A stretch of DNA of 64,000 nucleotides. Source: Modicisalibacter coralii. Lineage in GTDB: Bacteria > Pseudomonadota > Gammaproteobacteria > Pseudomonadales > Halomonadaceae. The notes under the pieces are model-generated. The model did no database searches and was not told the DNA's origin. It saw nothing but the letters and a program-made list of their open reading frames with translations. This document shows positions 45,463 to 55,546 of the stretch, piece after piece (position 1 is the first letter of the stretch; each line of letters begins with the position of its first letter). Location of the stretch: the NCBI RefSeq assembly GCF_004117855.1, contig NZ_QWBW01000007.1:231507-295506 (forward strand), given 5' to 3'. Made by a program: the position numbers and the translations under genes.

Positions 45463-46224
45463 GTGAAGGGACAGCAACGCAAGTCAGCGTCGAGGCCCAG
45501 CGTCGCCGAGGCGCTGGCCGAGGCGATCTTCTCCGGCGACTACCAGCCGGGCGATTTCGTACCCAAGGAGCTCGCCCTGTGCGAGCACTACGCGATCAAC
45601 CGTTCCGCGGTGCGCAGCGACCTGCGTCAGCTGGTCGACGTGGGCATCATCGAGCGCATCTCGGGGCATGGCTCCAAGGTGCGCGACTACACCGAGTGGA
45701 ACATTCTCGACCCGCAGGTGACCGAGTGGATGACCCGCTACGCGGCGCCCAATCCCCGCGTCCAGCGCGAGATTCTCACCTTCCGGCTCGACGTCGAGCC
45801 CTACGTCGCGATGACCGCCGCCAAGCGCGCCACGGCACGCGACCTGGTGGCGCTCGAGGAAGCCTTCGAGGGCATGGGGCAGAACCTGCACAACGCCACC
45901 AACCCCGAGGAACGCCGCCTGCACAGCGACTACGACGTCGCCTTTCACGCGGCGATCTTCAAGGCCACCCACAACATCGTCTGGTCGCAGCTCTCGCACA
46001 TCCTGCGCCCCTCCATCTACCTGCTGGTGTCGATGTCCAACGTCAGCGAGACCGATGACCCCGCGGCAAGCCTGGAGCGTCACCGCCAGTTGATGGAGTG
46101 CATTCGTGCCCGCCAGCCCCGCGAGGCCTTCCGCGCCGCCCAGCGGGTACTCGCCGGTACCGCCAAGGCGCTCGGCCTGGAAGACCCCGAGACGTCGCTG
46201 GGGCGCGGCGTGGAACTGGAGTGA
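45463..46224 (+). CDS. GntR/FadR-family regulator of the pentose regulon
   Basis: A 253-residue regulator starting at GTG 45463, preceded by an ATCC-rich leader and a palindrome. The winged helix holds VAEALAEAIFSGDYQPGDFV and INRSAVRSDLRQLVDVGIIERISGHGSKV; the FCD domain has DYDVAFHAAIFKATHN. Its neighbour is the xylonate dehydratase gene, and the palindrome ATGTTSAACAT recurs at pentose promoters, so it most likely represses these and senses a pathway intermediate. GC content and style match its neighbours. Confidence 0.85.
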   Translation: MKGQQRKSASRPSVAEALAEAIFSGDYQPGDFVPKELALCEHYAINRSAVRSDLRQLVDVGIIERISGHGSKVRDYTEWNILDPQVTEWMTRYAAPNPRVQREILTFRLDVEPYVAMTAAKRATARDLVALEEAFEGMGQNLHNATNPEERRLHSDYDVAFHAAIFKATHNIVWSQLSHILRPSIYLLVSMSNVSETDDPAASLERHRQLMECIRARQPREAFRAAQRVLAGTAKALGLEDPETSLGRGVELE

Positions 46225-46246
46225 CCGCCACGCCGACCCCGCCCGC

Positions 46247-48046
46247 TCAGTGGTTGTCGCGCGGCGGCGAGCGACGCGCCACATCGCGATACTTCGTCGC
46301 CGGCGCCAGCGTCATGCCGCGATCGAGCTGCTCGACCATGCCGCGCTGGATCTCCTGCCAGGGGGTCTGATGCGGCGGATAGATATAGCCGCCGCGTGAC
46401 GCCAGCGCCTCCCGGCGCGAGGCGAGTTCCGCGTCGTCGATCAGCAGGCTCGCCTCACCGCGCGCCAGGTCGATGCGGACACGATCGCCGCTCTCGAGCA
46501 GCGCCAGGCCACCGCCAACGGCTGCCTCCGGCGAGGCGTTGAGGATCGACGGCGAGCCCGAGGTGCCCGACTGGCGCCCGTCGCCCAGGCACGGCAGCGA
46601 CTCCACGCCCTGACGGATCAGCGCCTCCGGCGGCTGCATATTGACCACCTCGGCACCGCCGGGGTGACCCACCGGCCCGGCGCCGCGCATCACCAGAATG
46701 GTGTTCTCGTCGATCGCCAGGGCGGGGTCGTCGATGCGCGCGTGATAATCCTCCGAGCCGTCGAATACGACGACTCGCCCTTCGAAGGCGCCGGGATCCT
46801 CGGGCCGGCTCAGGAAACGTCGGCGAAAGTCGTCGGCGATCACGCTGGTCTTCATCAGCGCCGAGTCGAACAGGTTGCCCTTGAGGTTGATGAAGCCGGC
46901 GTGCTCGACCAGCGGATTGTCATAGCGACGGATGACGTCGTCGTCCCGGGTCTCGCAGTCGCCGACGTTGGCCGCGAGCGTTCGCCCGTTGGCGGTCATC
47001 ACGTCGCCGTGCAGGCGCTTCGCCTTGAGCAGTTCGCTGAGAACCGCGGGCACGCCGCCGGCCCGATGAAACTCCTCGGAGAGGTAGATGCCGGCCGGCA
47101 TCACGTTGGCCAGCAGCGGGATCTGGTGACCCAGGCGCTGCCAGTCGTCGTTGTCGAGTTCGATACCGGCGTGACGGGCGATGGCATTGACGTGGATCGG
47201 CGCGTTCGAGGAGCCGCCCAGCGCCGAACAGACCACGATGGCATTCTCGAAGGCCTCGCGGGTCAGGATGTCCAGCGGGCGCAGATCCTCCCAGACCATG
47301 TCGACGATGCGCTCGCCGGTCTGGTAGGCGACCATCGCCCGCTCCTTGTAGGGCGCGGGAATCATCGCCGAGCCCGGCAGGCTCATGCCCAGCGCCTCGG
47401 CCATCGAGTTCATCGTCGAGGCGGTACCCATGGTGTTGCAGTGCCCGATCGACGGCGCCGAATCGGTGGCCCGGTCGAGAAACTCCGCGTAGCCGATATC
47501 GCCGGCGGCAAGACGCTTGCGCAGTTCCCAGATGATGGTGCCGGAACCCACGCGCTCGCTGCCCCGCCAGCCGTTGAGCATCGGCCCGCCGGAGAGCACG
47601 ATCGCCGGGATGTTGACGGTCGCCGCGGCCATCAGACACGCCGGGGTGGTCTTGTCGCAGCCGGTGGTCAGCACCACGCCATCGAGGGGATAGCCATGCA
47701 GTACCTCGACCAGGCCCAGATAGGCCAGGTTGCGATCCAGCGCCGCGGTCGGCCGGCGTACGTTCTCGTGGATCGGATGCAGCGGGAACTCGAAGGGCAC
47801 CCCACCGGCGGCGCGAATGCCATCCTTGACCCGCTTGACCAGCTCGACGTGGTGGCGGTTGCAGGGCGTCAGGTCGGAACCGGACTGGGCGATGCCGATG
47901 ATCGGCTTGCCGCTCTTCAGCTCGTCGAGCGTGAGGCCGTAATTCATGTAGCGCTCGATGCACAGCGCCGTGGTGCCGGGATGATCGGGATTGTCGAACC
48001 ACCAGCGTGAGCGCAGCTGGTCGGGAGTCATCTTGTGATCGCTCAT
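46247..48046 (-). CDS. xylD: D-xylonate dehydratase (IlvD/Edd family)
   Basis: A 599-residue Fe-S dehydratase that turns D-xylonate into 2-keto-3-deoxy-D-xylonate, third step of the Weimberg pathway. Cluster and active-site segments [39 protein letters not shown] and [19 protein letters not shown] are complete. From memory the N-terminal half ([16 protein letters not shown]-like [21 protein letters not shown]) is very close to Caulobacter XylD. Two operators and a TATAAT sit upstream at 48130-48160. Ends 22 bases after the convergent FadR-type gene's stop. Confidence 0.9.
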   Translation of the reverse strand: MSDHKMTPDQLRSRWWFDNPDHPGTTALCIERYMNYGLTLDELKSGKPIIGIAQSGSDLTPCNRHHVELVKRVKDGIRAAGGVPFEFPLHPIHENVRRPTAALDRNLAYLGLVEVLHGYPLDGVVLTTGCDKTTPACLMAAATVNIPAIVLSGGPMLNGWRGSERVGSGTIIWELRKRLAAGDIGYAEFLDRATDSAPSIGHCNTMGTASTMNSMAEALGMSLPGSAMIPAPYKERAMVAYQTGERIVDMVWEDLRPLDILTREAFENAIVVCSALGGSSNAPIHVNAIARHAGIELDNDDWQRLGHQIPLLANVMPAGIYLSEEFHRAGGVPAVLSELLKAKRLHGDVMTANGRTLAANVGDCETRDDDVIRRYDNPLVEHAGFINLKGNLFDSALMKTSVIADDFRRRFLSRPEDPGAFEGRVVVFDGSEDYHARIDDPALAIDENTILVMRGAGPVGHPGGAEVVNMQPPEALIRQGVESLPCLGDGRQSGTSGSPSILNASPEAAVGGGLALLESGDRVRIDLARGEASLLIDDAELASRREALASRGGYIYPPHQTPWQEIQRGMVEQLDRGMTLAPATKYRDVARRSPPRDNH

Positions 48047-48129
48047 GGTCTGACGCTTTTCTCTCGATGGTCGGTTGTCGAAAACAGGTCTCGCCCTTTC
48101 GCCAGCGTACTCTACCGGGACCTTCGCGT

Positions 48130-48160
48130 ATGTTGAACAAACGGATTATATGTTCAACAT
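48130..48160 (-). promoter_or_regulatory. Twin FadR-type operators straddling the xylD -10 box
   Basis: ATGTTCAACAT (48150-48160) and the near-perfect ATGTTGAACAA (48130-48140) are 20 bases apart centre to centre. Between them on the minus strand lies TATAAT (48145-48150), the probable xylD -10. Binding here would block transcription. The rest of the 48047-48294 gap also serves the divergent metY promoter. Confidence 0.75.
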
Positions 48161-48245
48161 TAATGCCGGCACGACCGCCCCGCCCACGCGACCGGAATCA
48201 CGCAACCGGCAGGGATGTCCTTTCGGGCCCCCGGGTCTCTGGCCC

Positions 48246-48251
48246 TATAAT
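48246..48251 (+). promoter_or_regulatory. -10 box of the metY promoter
   Basis: A perfect TATAAT lies 43 bases before the metY ATG; no strong -35 is seen, only TTTCGG-like sequence upstream. Confidence 0.45.
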
Positions 48252-48294
48252 GGCCCTGGACAACAAGCACCAACCCGCCCGCACAGGACACGCC

Positions 48295-49569
48295 ATGAAG
48301 CCCGAAACCCTCGCCCTCCACCACGGCTATGCCCCCGACAACCAGCATGCCGTCGCCGTGCCCATCCACCAGAGCACGTCCTTCGCCTTCGACAACGCCC
48401 AGCATGCCGCCGACCTTTTCGACCTGCAGGTGGAAGGCAATATCTACTCGCGGATCATGAACCCCACCTGCGCAGTACTGGAACAACGCGTCGCCGCTCT
48501 CGAGGGCGGTATCGCCGGCCTGGCGGTCGCCTCGGGCATGGCGGCCATCACCTCCGCGATCCAGACCATCGCCGAGGCGGGCGACAACATCGTCTCGATC
48601 AGCGAACTCTACGGCGGGACCTACAACCTTTTCGCCCACACCCTGCCCCGCCAGGGCATCGAGGTACGCTTCGCCCACAAGGATGCCCTCGCCGATATCG
48701 AGGCGATGATCGACGAACGTACCAAGGCGGTGTTCTGCGAGAGCATCGGCAACCCGTCGGGCAGCCTCGTGGACATCGCCGCGCTGGCCGACGTGGCACA
48801 CCGTCACGGCGTTCCGCTGATCGTCGACAATACCGTGGCGACCCCCTTCCTGTGGCGTCCCATCGAACATGGCGCGGATATCGTCGTCCACTCCGCCACC
48901 AAGTACATCGGCGGGCACGGCACGACCGTCGGCGGCGTCATCGTCGATTCCGGCCGGTTCCCCTGGGCCGATCAGGCCCGGCGTTTCGCGCTGCTCAACG
49001 ACCCCGATGCCTCCTACCACGGCATCAGTTACACCCGGGACGTCGGCGACGCCGCCTTCATCACGCGGGCCCGGGTGGTGCCACTGCGCAACATGGGGGC
49101 CGCCCTCTCGGCCCAGGCCGCCTGGAACCTGCTGCAGGGGCTGGAGACCCTGGGGCTGCGCATCGAACGCGTCTGCGACAACACCCAGCGGATCGCGACC
49201 TACCTGGAAGGCCACCCGCAGGTCACCTGGGTGCAGTACGCCGGACTCGCCAGCCACAAGGACCATGCCCTGGCCGAGCGCTACATGGACGGTCGGGCGT
49301 CCGGCATCCTGAGCTTCGGTGTCCAGGGCGGCCGCGAGGCGAGCGCACGCTTCTACGACGCCCTGCAGCTGGTACTGCGCCTGGTCAACATCGGCGATGC
49401 CAAGACCTGTGCGGCGATCCCGGCGGCGACGACGCATCGCCAGCTCAACGACGAGGAGCTCGCTGCGGCCGGCGTCACCCCCGACATGGTGCGCCTGTCG
49501 ATCGGCATCGAGCATGTCGACGACCTGATTGCCGACCTGGATCAGGCACTGGCCGCCGCCCGGGCCTGA
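48295..49569 (+). CDS. metY: O-acetylhomoserine aminocarboxypropyltransferase (Cys/Met metabolism PLP enzyme)
   Basis: A 424-residue PLP enzyme of the Cys/Met family. The long form with inserted FALLNDPDASYHGISY is typical of O-acetylhomoserine sulfhydrylases. PLP lysine is in HSATKYIGGHGT and substrate residues in IYSRIMNPT. It forms homocysteine or methionine directly from O-acetylhomoserine and sulfide or methanethiol. It is divergent from xylD, but I see no functional link to xylose. Confidence 0.9.
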   Translation: MKPETLALHHGYAPDNQHAVAVPIHQSTSFAFDNAQHAADLFDLQVEGNIYSRIMNPTCAVLEQRVAALEGGIAGLAVASGMAAITSAIQTIAEAGDNIVSISELYGGTYNLFAHTLPRQGIEVRFAHKDALADIEAMIDERTKAVFCESIGNPSGSLVDIAALADVAHRHGVPLIVDNTVATPFLWRPIEHGADIVVHSATKYIGGHGTTVGGVIVDSGRFPWADQARRFALLNDPDASYHGISYTRDVGDAAFITRARVVPLRNMGAALSAQAAWNLLQGLETLGLRIERVCDNTQRIATYLEGHPQVTWVQYAGLASHKDHALAERYMDGRASGILSFGVQGGREASARFYDALQLVLRLVNIGDAKTCAAIPAATTHRQLNDEELAAAGVTPDMVRLSIGIEHVDDLIADLDQALAAARA

Positions 49570-49642
49570 CACTCGCCACCACGCGGTCGTGAGCTGTCAC
49601 CACTCACGCCGCCGATTCGAAAACCTCTCCCCACCCGAAAGA

Positions 49643-49663
49643 ACGCCGGCACGACGCCGGCGT
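49643..49663 (+). terminator. Hairpin after metY
   Basis: ACGCCGGC (49643-49650) pairs with GCCGGCGT (49656-49663) around ACGAC in the 180-base gap after metY. There is no T-tract, so termination is only likely. Confidence 0.4.
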
Positions 49664-49725
49664 CGGGGAGGCATTATCTCGCTCGTCGATTTATTCAGCA
49701 TTTCCTAAGCCAAACATCTCTGCCG

Positions 49726-49736
49726 CATGTTCAACA
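49726..49736. promoter_or_regulatory. Orphan ATGTTCAACAT operator-like palindrome
   Basis: The exact 11-base palindrome found at xylD and xylX lies 13 bases beyond the stop of the ABC ATPase gene, between two converging genes, where no promoter for a known gene is seen. Confidence 0.55.
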
Positions 49737-49749
49737 TGAGTGATCAGCC

Positions 49750-50778
49750 TTAAAAGCCCGACGCTTGCCGGGAAGACTCGATACGCATTCCTCCGCTGTC
49801 GAAGCAATGCAGTGACTCGGATCGCGGCGTCAGCCACAACGACTCGCCGGACCTCGTCGGGTCGTCTCCCGGCAAGCGCACGATGAGGCCCCCCAGCTCG
49901 CCAGCGTCCATGTAGGCGAAGGTATCGGCGCCGAGCTTCTCGATCACCCGCACGCGGCCACGCCAGGCGCCCTGCTCGCGGCTTACGTCGATATGCTCGG
50001 GCCGCACTCCCAGCGCGTGTGAGCCATACGCTTGTGCGGTCGGCCCCTCGATCAGGTTCATGCGCGGCGAGCCGATGAATTCGGCCACGAAACGCGTCGC
50101 GGGGTGCGTGTAGAGCTCCATCGGCGTCCCCGCCTGCTCGATGCGTCCGCCGTTCATGACCACGATCCTATCGGCCAGGGTCATCGCTTCGACCTGATCG
50201 TGAGTCACGTAGATCATCGTCGCGCCGAGCCGCTGGTGCAGTTCGGCCAGTTCGACGCGCATGCGGTTGCGCAGGGATGCATCGAGATTGGAGAGCGGCT
50301 CGTCGAACAGGAACACCCCGGGATTGCGCACGATGGCCCGACCGATCGCCACGCGCTGGCGCTGCCCACCGGAAAGCGCCGCCGGCTTGCGCTCGAGATA
50401 CTCCTCGAGATTGAGCAATCGAGCCGCCTCGGCGACCTTGGCCTTGCGCTCCTCGACTGGCACCTTGGCCAGACGCATCCCGAAGTCGATGTTGCGAGCC
50501 ACGCTCATGTGCGGATAGAGCGCATAGGACTGGAAGACCATCGCCACGTTGCGCTCGGCGGGCTCCTCCTGGGTCACGTCGCGTCCGTCGATCGACACCG
50601 TGCCTTCGCTGGCGGTCTCGAGGCCGGCGATAATGCGCAGCAGCGTGGACTTGCCACACCCCGAGGGCCCCACCAGGACGGTGAAGCTGCCGTCATCGAT
50701 CGCCAGGTGCATGTCGGGAATCACGTCCGCACCGCCCTTGAAGCGTTTGCGAACTCCCTTCAGGGTCACGTCGGCCAT
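49750..50778 (-). CDS. Sugar ABC transporter ATPase (MalK/UgpC type)
   Basis: A 342-residue ATPase: Walker [14 protein letters not shown] near residue 36, signature [15 protein letters not shown], Walker [13 protein letters not shown], and a C-terminal regulatory TOBE region with [10 protein letters not shown]. It energises the importer encoded upstream in the operon. Last gene of the xylo-oligosaccharide operon, four bases after the GH43 gene. Confidence 0.92.
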   Translation of the reverse strand: MADVTLKGVRKRFKGGADVIPDMHLAIDDGSFTVLVGPSGCGKSTLLRIIAGLETASEGTVSIDGRDVTQEEPAERNVAMVFQSYALYPHMSVARNIDFGMRLAKVPVEERKAKVAEAARLLNLEEYLERKPAALSGGQRQRVAIGRAIVRNPGVFLFDEPLSNLDASLRNRMRVELAELHQRLGATMIYVTHDQVEAMTLADRIVVMNGGRIEQAGTPMELYTHPATRFVAEFIGSPRMNLIEGPTAQAYGSHALGVRPEHIDVSREQGAWRGRVRVIEKLGADTFAYMDAGELGGLIVRLPGDDPTRSGESLWLTPRSESLHCFDSGGMRIESSRQASGF

Positions 50779-50782
50779 GGGA

Positions 50783-52423
50783 TTATCCTCTCGGTAAATC
50801 GTTGTCGGTCATCCGTGGCTCGGACCGGATGTAGCGAAACGCGCTGAAGTCGGCCGGCAGGGCGCGACCGCTGATGTCGTGCACCGCCATGCCCAGGAAG
50901 GTGCCAGTGAAGTAGCCGTGGGCACGCCCCGCCCCCTCGTCGGAAAGCACCCCGGCGTCCAACGTGGGCCCGACCGGCTGCCATTCGCCGCCACCCTCGG
51001 CGTAGCGAAACTGCAGGCTGGCCCCGTCCATCGTCAGTCCCAGGCGCACTGACGTTTCCTCGTCGAGCATCACCGGCGCGGCCAGTGGGAAGTCGAGGTC
51101 GCCGCTCGGCCAGTTGTCGGCGCAACTCAGGATGGTCAGCACGCGCCGACCGGCGTCATCGCGGGTGACTGCCAGATAGTGGAACTTGAAGCGGTTGTAG
51201 TAAGCGATCAGCCCGGCGCACTGCTGGTAATCCTCGGGCGCGAACTCGAGCGTCGTCTCGGCCTCACAGGAAAAAACGTCACGCCGCCGTGCAACCAGCG
51301 CCTGCTCGAACCACGAGCCCGGCGACTGACGGCCGTAGAGGCGCAGATACCCGCGTCGCTCGGTCAGCGAGAACAGTCGTTCAGGATACGGCGTGCGCAA
51401 CCACTGAAAGGCCATCGGCAACGTCGCGCTATCGAACGCATGACTCTCCTCCCGCTCGAGGGGCCAGGGCGTCGCGTCATACGGCGCCCTTACCTCGTTC
51501 TGCGGGGCGTTGCCGCCGACTGCCAGGCGCAACCAGCCATCGTCGTCCCAGTGAGCCCGTTGCAAGGCCGTTTCACGGCCCAGTGGCGAACGCTGAGTAC
51601 CGGGTAGCGGGCGGCCACAGAGATGCACCAGATAGGTCTCGCCCGCCGGGGTGTCGACAAGATCGGCGTGACCCGCGCGCTGTAACGCAAGGCTCTCGTC
51701 GTCCCGCGAGGTCAGCACCGGGTTGTCCGGGTGGACCTCGTAGGGGCCGGTGATCGATCGCGATCGGGCCATGGTCACCGCATGGCCATACCCCGTGCCG
51801 CCCTCGGCGACCAGCAGGTGATACCAGCCGTCACGACGGTACAGGTGCGGGCCCTCGGTCAGCTTCATGGCGGTGCCCGCGAAGATCGTATGGATCGGAC
51901 CGATCAGTGTCCGCGCCTCGGCATCGTACTCCTGCAACACGATGCCACCGAAGCGGTCCGGTCCCGCCGCCTGACGATAGTCCCACTTCAGGTTGAGCAG
52001 CCAATGGCGGCCATCGTCGTCATGGAACAGCGATGGATCGAAACCGCTGGCATTGAGAAACACCGGATCGCTCCACGGGCCTTCGATGCTCGGCGCGCTG
52101 ACCAGATAGTTGAGCCCATCCTTGAAGTGCCCCTCGTAGCGCTTCATGTCGGTGTAGATCAGCCAGAAGCGGCCCTGCGAATGACTCAGGCAAGGGGCCC
52201 AGATACCGCAGGAATCAGGGTTGCCGCGCATGTCCAGTTGGGCCGGCCGTTCGAGCGGCCGGCGCACCAGCCGCCAGTTGACCAGATCCGTCGAATGATG
52301 GATTTGCACCCCGGGATACCATTCGAAAGTGGAGGTGGCGATGTAGTAATCCTCGCCCACCCGGCAGATCGAGGGATCCGGATTGAACCCGGGAAGAATG
52401 GGGTTGGTGAACGTGACGGCCAT
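50783..52423 (-). CDS. GH43 beta-xylosidase
   Basis: A 546-residue glycoside hydrolase of family 43, probably subfamily 11. N-terminal [20 protein letters not shown] carries the base aspartate, [15 protein letters not shown] the second acid and [12 protein letters not shown] the proton donor; residues beyond 330 form the C-terminal beta-sandwich. No signal peptide, so it cleaves imported xylobiose and related oligomers in the cytoplasm. Its place inside the ABC operon supports this substrate. Confidence 0.92.
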   Translation of the reverse strand: MAVTFTNPILPGFNPDPSICRVGEDYYIATSTFEWYPGVQIHHSTDLVNWRLVRRPLERPAQLDMRGNPDSCGIWAPCLSHSQGRFWLIYTDMKRYEGHFKDGLNYLVSAPSIEGPWSDPVFLNASGFDPSLFHDDDGRHWLLNLKWDYRQAAGPDRFGGIVLQEYDAEARTLIGPIHTIFAGTAMKLTEGPHLYRRDGWYHLLVAEGGTGYGHAVTMARSRSITGPYEVHPDNPVLTSRDDESLALQRAGHADLVDTPAGETYLVHLCGRPLPGTQRSPLGRETALQRAHWDDDGWLRLAVGGNAPQNEVRAPYDATPWPLEREESHAFDSATLPMAFQWLRTPYPERLFSLTERRGYLRLYGRQSPGSWFEQALVARRRDVFSCEAETTLEFAPEDYQQCAGLIAYYNRFKFHYLAVTRDDAGRRVLTILSCADNWPSGDLDFPLAAPVMLDEETSVRLGLTMDGASLQFRYAEGGGEWQPVGPTLDAGVLSDEGAGRAHGYFTGTFLGMAVHDISGRALPADFSAFRYIRSEPRMTDNDLPRG

Positions 52424-52426
52424 GCT

Positions 52427-53257
52427 TCACCCTTTTACGGAACCGCCGGTCAGCCCGGCGACAATGTATTTTTGCGCCGCCAGGAAGAACACGATGGCGG
52501 GCAGGATGGTCAGCGAAACGAATGCCAGGATCAGATTCCACTGGGTCAGGTACTCGCCGCGGAACTGCATCATTCCCAGCGGCCAGGTGTAGATCGACTC
52601 GGTATTGAACACCACCAGCGGCAACAGGAAGTTGTTCCAGCTCTGCACGAAGACGAACACCCCGACCGTGGCCAGAATCGGCGTCGACAGCGGCAACGTG
52701 AAGGCCCAGAAGAAACGCAGGTAGCTGCAGCCATCCACATAGGCCGCTTCGAACAATTCGCGCGGCAATTGGTCGAAGAACGACTTGAAGAGCAATATCG
52801 CCAGCGACAGCCCGAAGGCGGTCTGCGGCAGGATTACCGCCCAGTAGGTATCCAGCAGCCCCAGATCCCGCACCTTGATGAACAACGGCAGGATCGCCGC
52901 CGCGAAGGGGAACATCAGCCCCAGCAGCAGATAGGAGTGCAGCATGCGCGAACCGAAGAAACGGATGTGCGAGAACACGTAGGCCGCCGCCGCCCCGACG
53001 ATCAGTGTCAGCACCACCGTCGCCGACGAAATCAGCAGCGAGTTGCCCAGGTACTGCCAGAAGTCGGGATTCTCGAGGATGCCCGCGTAGTGGCTCACGT
53101 CCCAGCTCGCCGGCAGTCCCAGCGGATTGGTGCGCAACTGCGCATTGCTCTTGAAGCCGCCGAAAAACGCCGCCAGCAGCGGACCGATGACGAAACCGGC
53201 GACGACCAGCAGCACGATCACCCGCAGACTGTTGCGCAACAGGAACAGGCGTCTCAT
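52427..53257 (-). CDS. Sugar ABC transporter permease (MalG type)
   Basis: A 276-residue permease with six hydrophobic segments and the EAA-loop FEAAYVDGCSYLRFFWAFTLPLS typical of MalG-like subunits. Overlaps the preceding permease by four bases. Second membrane subunit of the probable xylo-oligosaccharide importer. Confidence 0.92.
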   Translation of the reverse strand: MRRLFLLRNSLRVIVLLVVAGFVIGPLLAAFFGGFKSNAQLRTNPLGLPASWDVSHYAGILENPDFWQYLGNSLLISSATVVLTLIVGAAAAYVFSHIRFFGSRMLHSYLLLGLMFPFAAAILPLFIKVRDLGLLDTYWAVILPQTAFGLSLAILLFKSFFDQLPRELFEAAYVDGCSYLRFFWAFTLPLSTPILATVGVFVFVQSWNNFLLPLVVFNTESIYTWPLGMMQFRGEYLTQWNLILAFVSLTILPAIVFFLAAQKYIVAGLTGGSVKG

Positions 53258-54177
53258 GCGCCCTCCTTGGCCATCGCGTGGCGCTGGTAGAAGAAGGCGA
53301 TCAGCATGGCGATGACGAACAGGAAGATGGCGGCGGCACTACCGAAGCCGATCTTCAGCCGGGTCAGGCCGAAGGTATAGAGATAGGTGACGATGGTGTG
53401 GGTGCTGTTCGACGGCCCCCCGTTGGTCAGGGGAATGATGATGTCGAAGATCTGCAGCGAGCCGATCAGCGCGAAGAACACGCTGACCACGATGGCGTGC
53501 TTGATCATCGGCACCTGGACATGACGGGCAATCTGCCAGGGACCGGCGCCCTCGAGCCGCGCGGCCTCGACGAGATCCTTGGGTACACCCTGCAGGGCGG
53601 CGATATAGATCATCATGTGGAAGCCGAAATACTTCCAGACGATGACCGTCATGATCGCGGCGAACGCCCATTGGCGATCGGCGAGGATATACACCGACTC
53701 CATGTCCATGGCATGGAAGAGTTGAGCCGTCACGCCGTATTCGCCATCGAAGACGAAACTCCAGATCAGCCCGGCGGCCACCTCGGCAAGGATATAGGGA
53801 AGGAAGAACACCAGCCGGAACAGGGCATTGGTCGGCGTCTTGCGATAGATCAGCAGCGCCAGGCCCAACGCCAGCGGTAATTGGACGACCAACGAGACGA
53901 CGACCAACTGTGCGGTGTTCCAAAGCGCGGTGTGAAAGGTCGAGTGCCCCAGCAGACGCTGATAGTTTTCCGCCCCGACGAAGTCGCTGGGCGTGGCATA
54001 ACCGTTCCAGTCGAACAGGCTGTAATAGGCGGCATCCGCCAAGGGCAGGATGACGAAAAGCGAGAACAGGATAAGTGCCGGCGGCAACAGCAGCAGCACG
54101 GCGCTCAGTCGACCGCTGGCGCGACCACGCCGCAGCCGTTGTCGCCAGCCGGAAGGGGAATACGACGATGTAGTCAT
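53254..54177 (-). CDS. Sugar ABC transporter permease (MalF type)
   Basis: A 307-residue permease with six membrane helices and the EAA loop LVEAARLEGAGPWQIARHVQVPM. The N-terminus is basic and cytoplasmic. ATG 54177 (MTTSSYSPSGW) is preferred over an upstream ATG at 54234 that lies next to the binding-protein stop. Heterodimerises with the following MalG-type permease. Confidence 0.92.
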   Translation of the reverse strand: MTTSSYSPSGWRQRLRRGRASGRLSAVLLLLPPALILFSLFVILPLADAAYYSLFDWNGYATPSDFVGAENYQRLLGHSTFHTALWNTAQLVVVSLVVQLPLALGLALLIYRKTPTNALFRLVFFLPYILAEVAAGLIWSFVFDGEYGVTAQLFHAMDMESVYILADRQWAFAAIMTVIVWKYFGFHMMIYIAALQGVPKDLVEAARLEGAGPWQIARHVQVPMIKHAIVVSVFFALIGSLQIFDIIIPLTNGGPSNSTHTIVTYLYTFGLTRLKIGFGSAAAIFLFVIAMLIAFFYQRHAMAKEGA

Positions 54178-54236
54178 CTCAAACACCCGGTATGAGGCTC
54201 GACAGGGGCCGTTACCGGCCCCGGCGAAAGGCACAC

Positions 54237-55502
54237 TTAGCGGAACTGCCAGGCTTCCTCGACACGCTCGGCCGCTTCTTCCGGCCCGGTCACGCCCTGA
54301 GCGATGTCGGTGCTGATGTCGTTCACCGTCGCACCGACCGACACACCCAGGTCATGATCGAGGAATACCTGATGGTAGGAGGATTGGCCGATGTCCCGGG
54401 CCACCTTGCGGGCATAGGGCGTCGTCAATGCCTTTTCGGCCCCCTTGACGATCGGCACGAAAATGCCGCGCCTGGCCGCCTCACGTTGATTGTCGAGGCT
54501 CAGCAGGCTCTTGAGGAATGTTACTGCCACTTCCGGGGCGTCACGCGTGACCGCCCAGCCGTTCAGGCCGCCGAAGGTCGCCTCGTTGCCTTGCCCCCCT
54601 TCCACGCGGGGAAACGAGATGAAGCGCAGATCCTCGTCCGGCACCCCTTCTCCGCTCATCGAGCGCTGCTTCGAGGGCAGATAGTCCCAGTCGCCCATCA
54701 GGTGGAAAGCCGCCTCGCCATCGCCGAACATGCCGCTGGCGCGCTCGTAGGTGGTGGTCATGAAACCAGGCTGGAACGGCTCGAGTTCGACCAGTTGCTC
54801 GAGCTTTTCGCCGGCCTGGACGAAGGGCGGCGCGGCAAAACCCTCGCCCTCACCCGCCTTGGCGGCCGCGAAACCCTGCTGACCGGCCAGCCGCGTGGCC
54901 AGGCTGCCCCAGTAGAAATGCATCGGCCAGCCATCCTTGGCCCCCACCATGATCGGCGTGACGCCGGCCTTCTTGAGCTTGGAGACGGCATCGAGGAAGT
55001 CCTGCCAGGTGTCGATGGCATCGACATCCACGCCGGCCTTCTCGGTCAGTGCGGTGTTGGTCCACAGGCCTACCTCGGTGACGTATAGCGGCGCGCCATA
55101 GATCTTGCCATTGATGGTAAAGGCGTCGATGGCCGAGTCCGGGAAACGTGACTGCCAGCCGTCATGCATGGCCGCGGTCAGATCCTTGACGAAGCCGGCC
55201 TCGACCTTCTCCTTCAAGGCCTCGCCACCCCAGCTGTAGAAGATGTCCGGGCGCTGGCTGGACTGCAGCAAGGTGGGCAGCTTGGACTTGTAGGCTTCGT
55301 TGGAGAGGTAGTCGAGTTCGATGGTCACGCCGGGGTGGCTCTTCTCGAATTCGCGAGCGATCTCGGCGTAGTAATCCTTCTCGACCTGACTGATCTCGAC
55401 GCGCATCATGCGAATCGTGGTATCCGCCATCACCGACTGCACGGAGCCGAGCAGCGTGGCAGCGGAGACGACCAGCAGCGTCTTTCTGGTATGACTGAAC
55501 AT
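54237..55502 (-). CDS. Extracellular sugar-binding protein of ABC transporter
   Basis: A 421-residue family 1 solute-binding protein. Signal peptide about residues 1-26 (HTRKTLLVVSAATLLGSVQS, cut near VMA-D). Mature protein has the PDIFYSWGGEALKEKV and FGGLNGWAVTRDAPEVAVTFLKSL segments of sugar-binding lobes. Being beside a beta-xylosidase and xylose dehydrogenase, xylo-oligosaccharides are the likely ligand. It starts 44 bases after the lactonase gene. Confidence 0.9.
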   Translation of the reverse strand: MFSHTRKTLLVVSAATLLGSVQSVMADTTIRMMRVEISQVEKDYYAEIAREFEKSHPGVTIELDYLSNEAYKSKLPTLLQSSQRPDIFYSWGGEALKEKVEAGFVKDLTAAMHDGWQSRFPDSAIDAFTINGKIYGAPLYVTEVGLWTNTALTEKAGVDVDAIDTWQDFLDAVSKLKKAGVTPIMVGAKDGWPMHFYWGSLATRLAGQQGFAAAKAGEGEGFAAPPFVQAGEKLEQLVELEPFQPGFMTTTYERASGMFGDGEAAFHLMGDWDYLPSKQRSMSGEGVPDEDLRFISFPRVEGGQGNEATFGGLNGWAVTRDAPEVAVTFLKSLLSLDNQREAARRGIFVPIVKGAEKALTTPYARKVARDIGQSSYHQVFLDHDLGVSVGATVNDISTDIAQGVTGPEEAAERVEEAWQFR

Positions 55503-55546
55503 GGGCTACTCCCGTCTTGTTGTTGGAGCGTGGCATGGGCGGTCAC

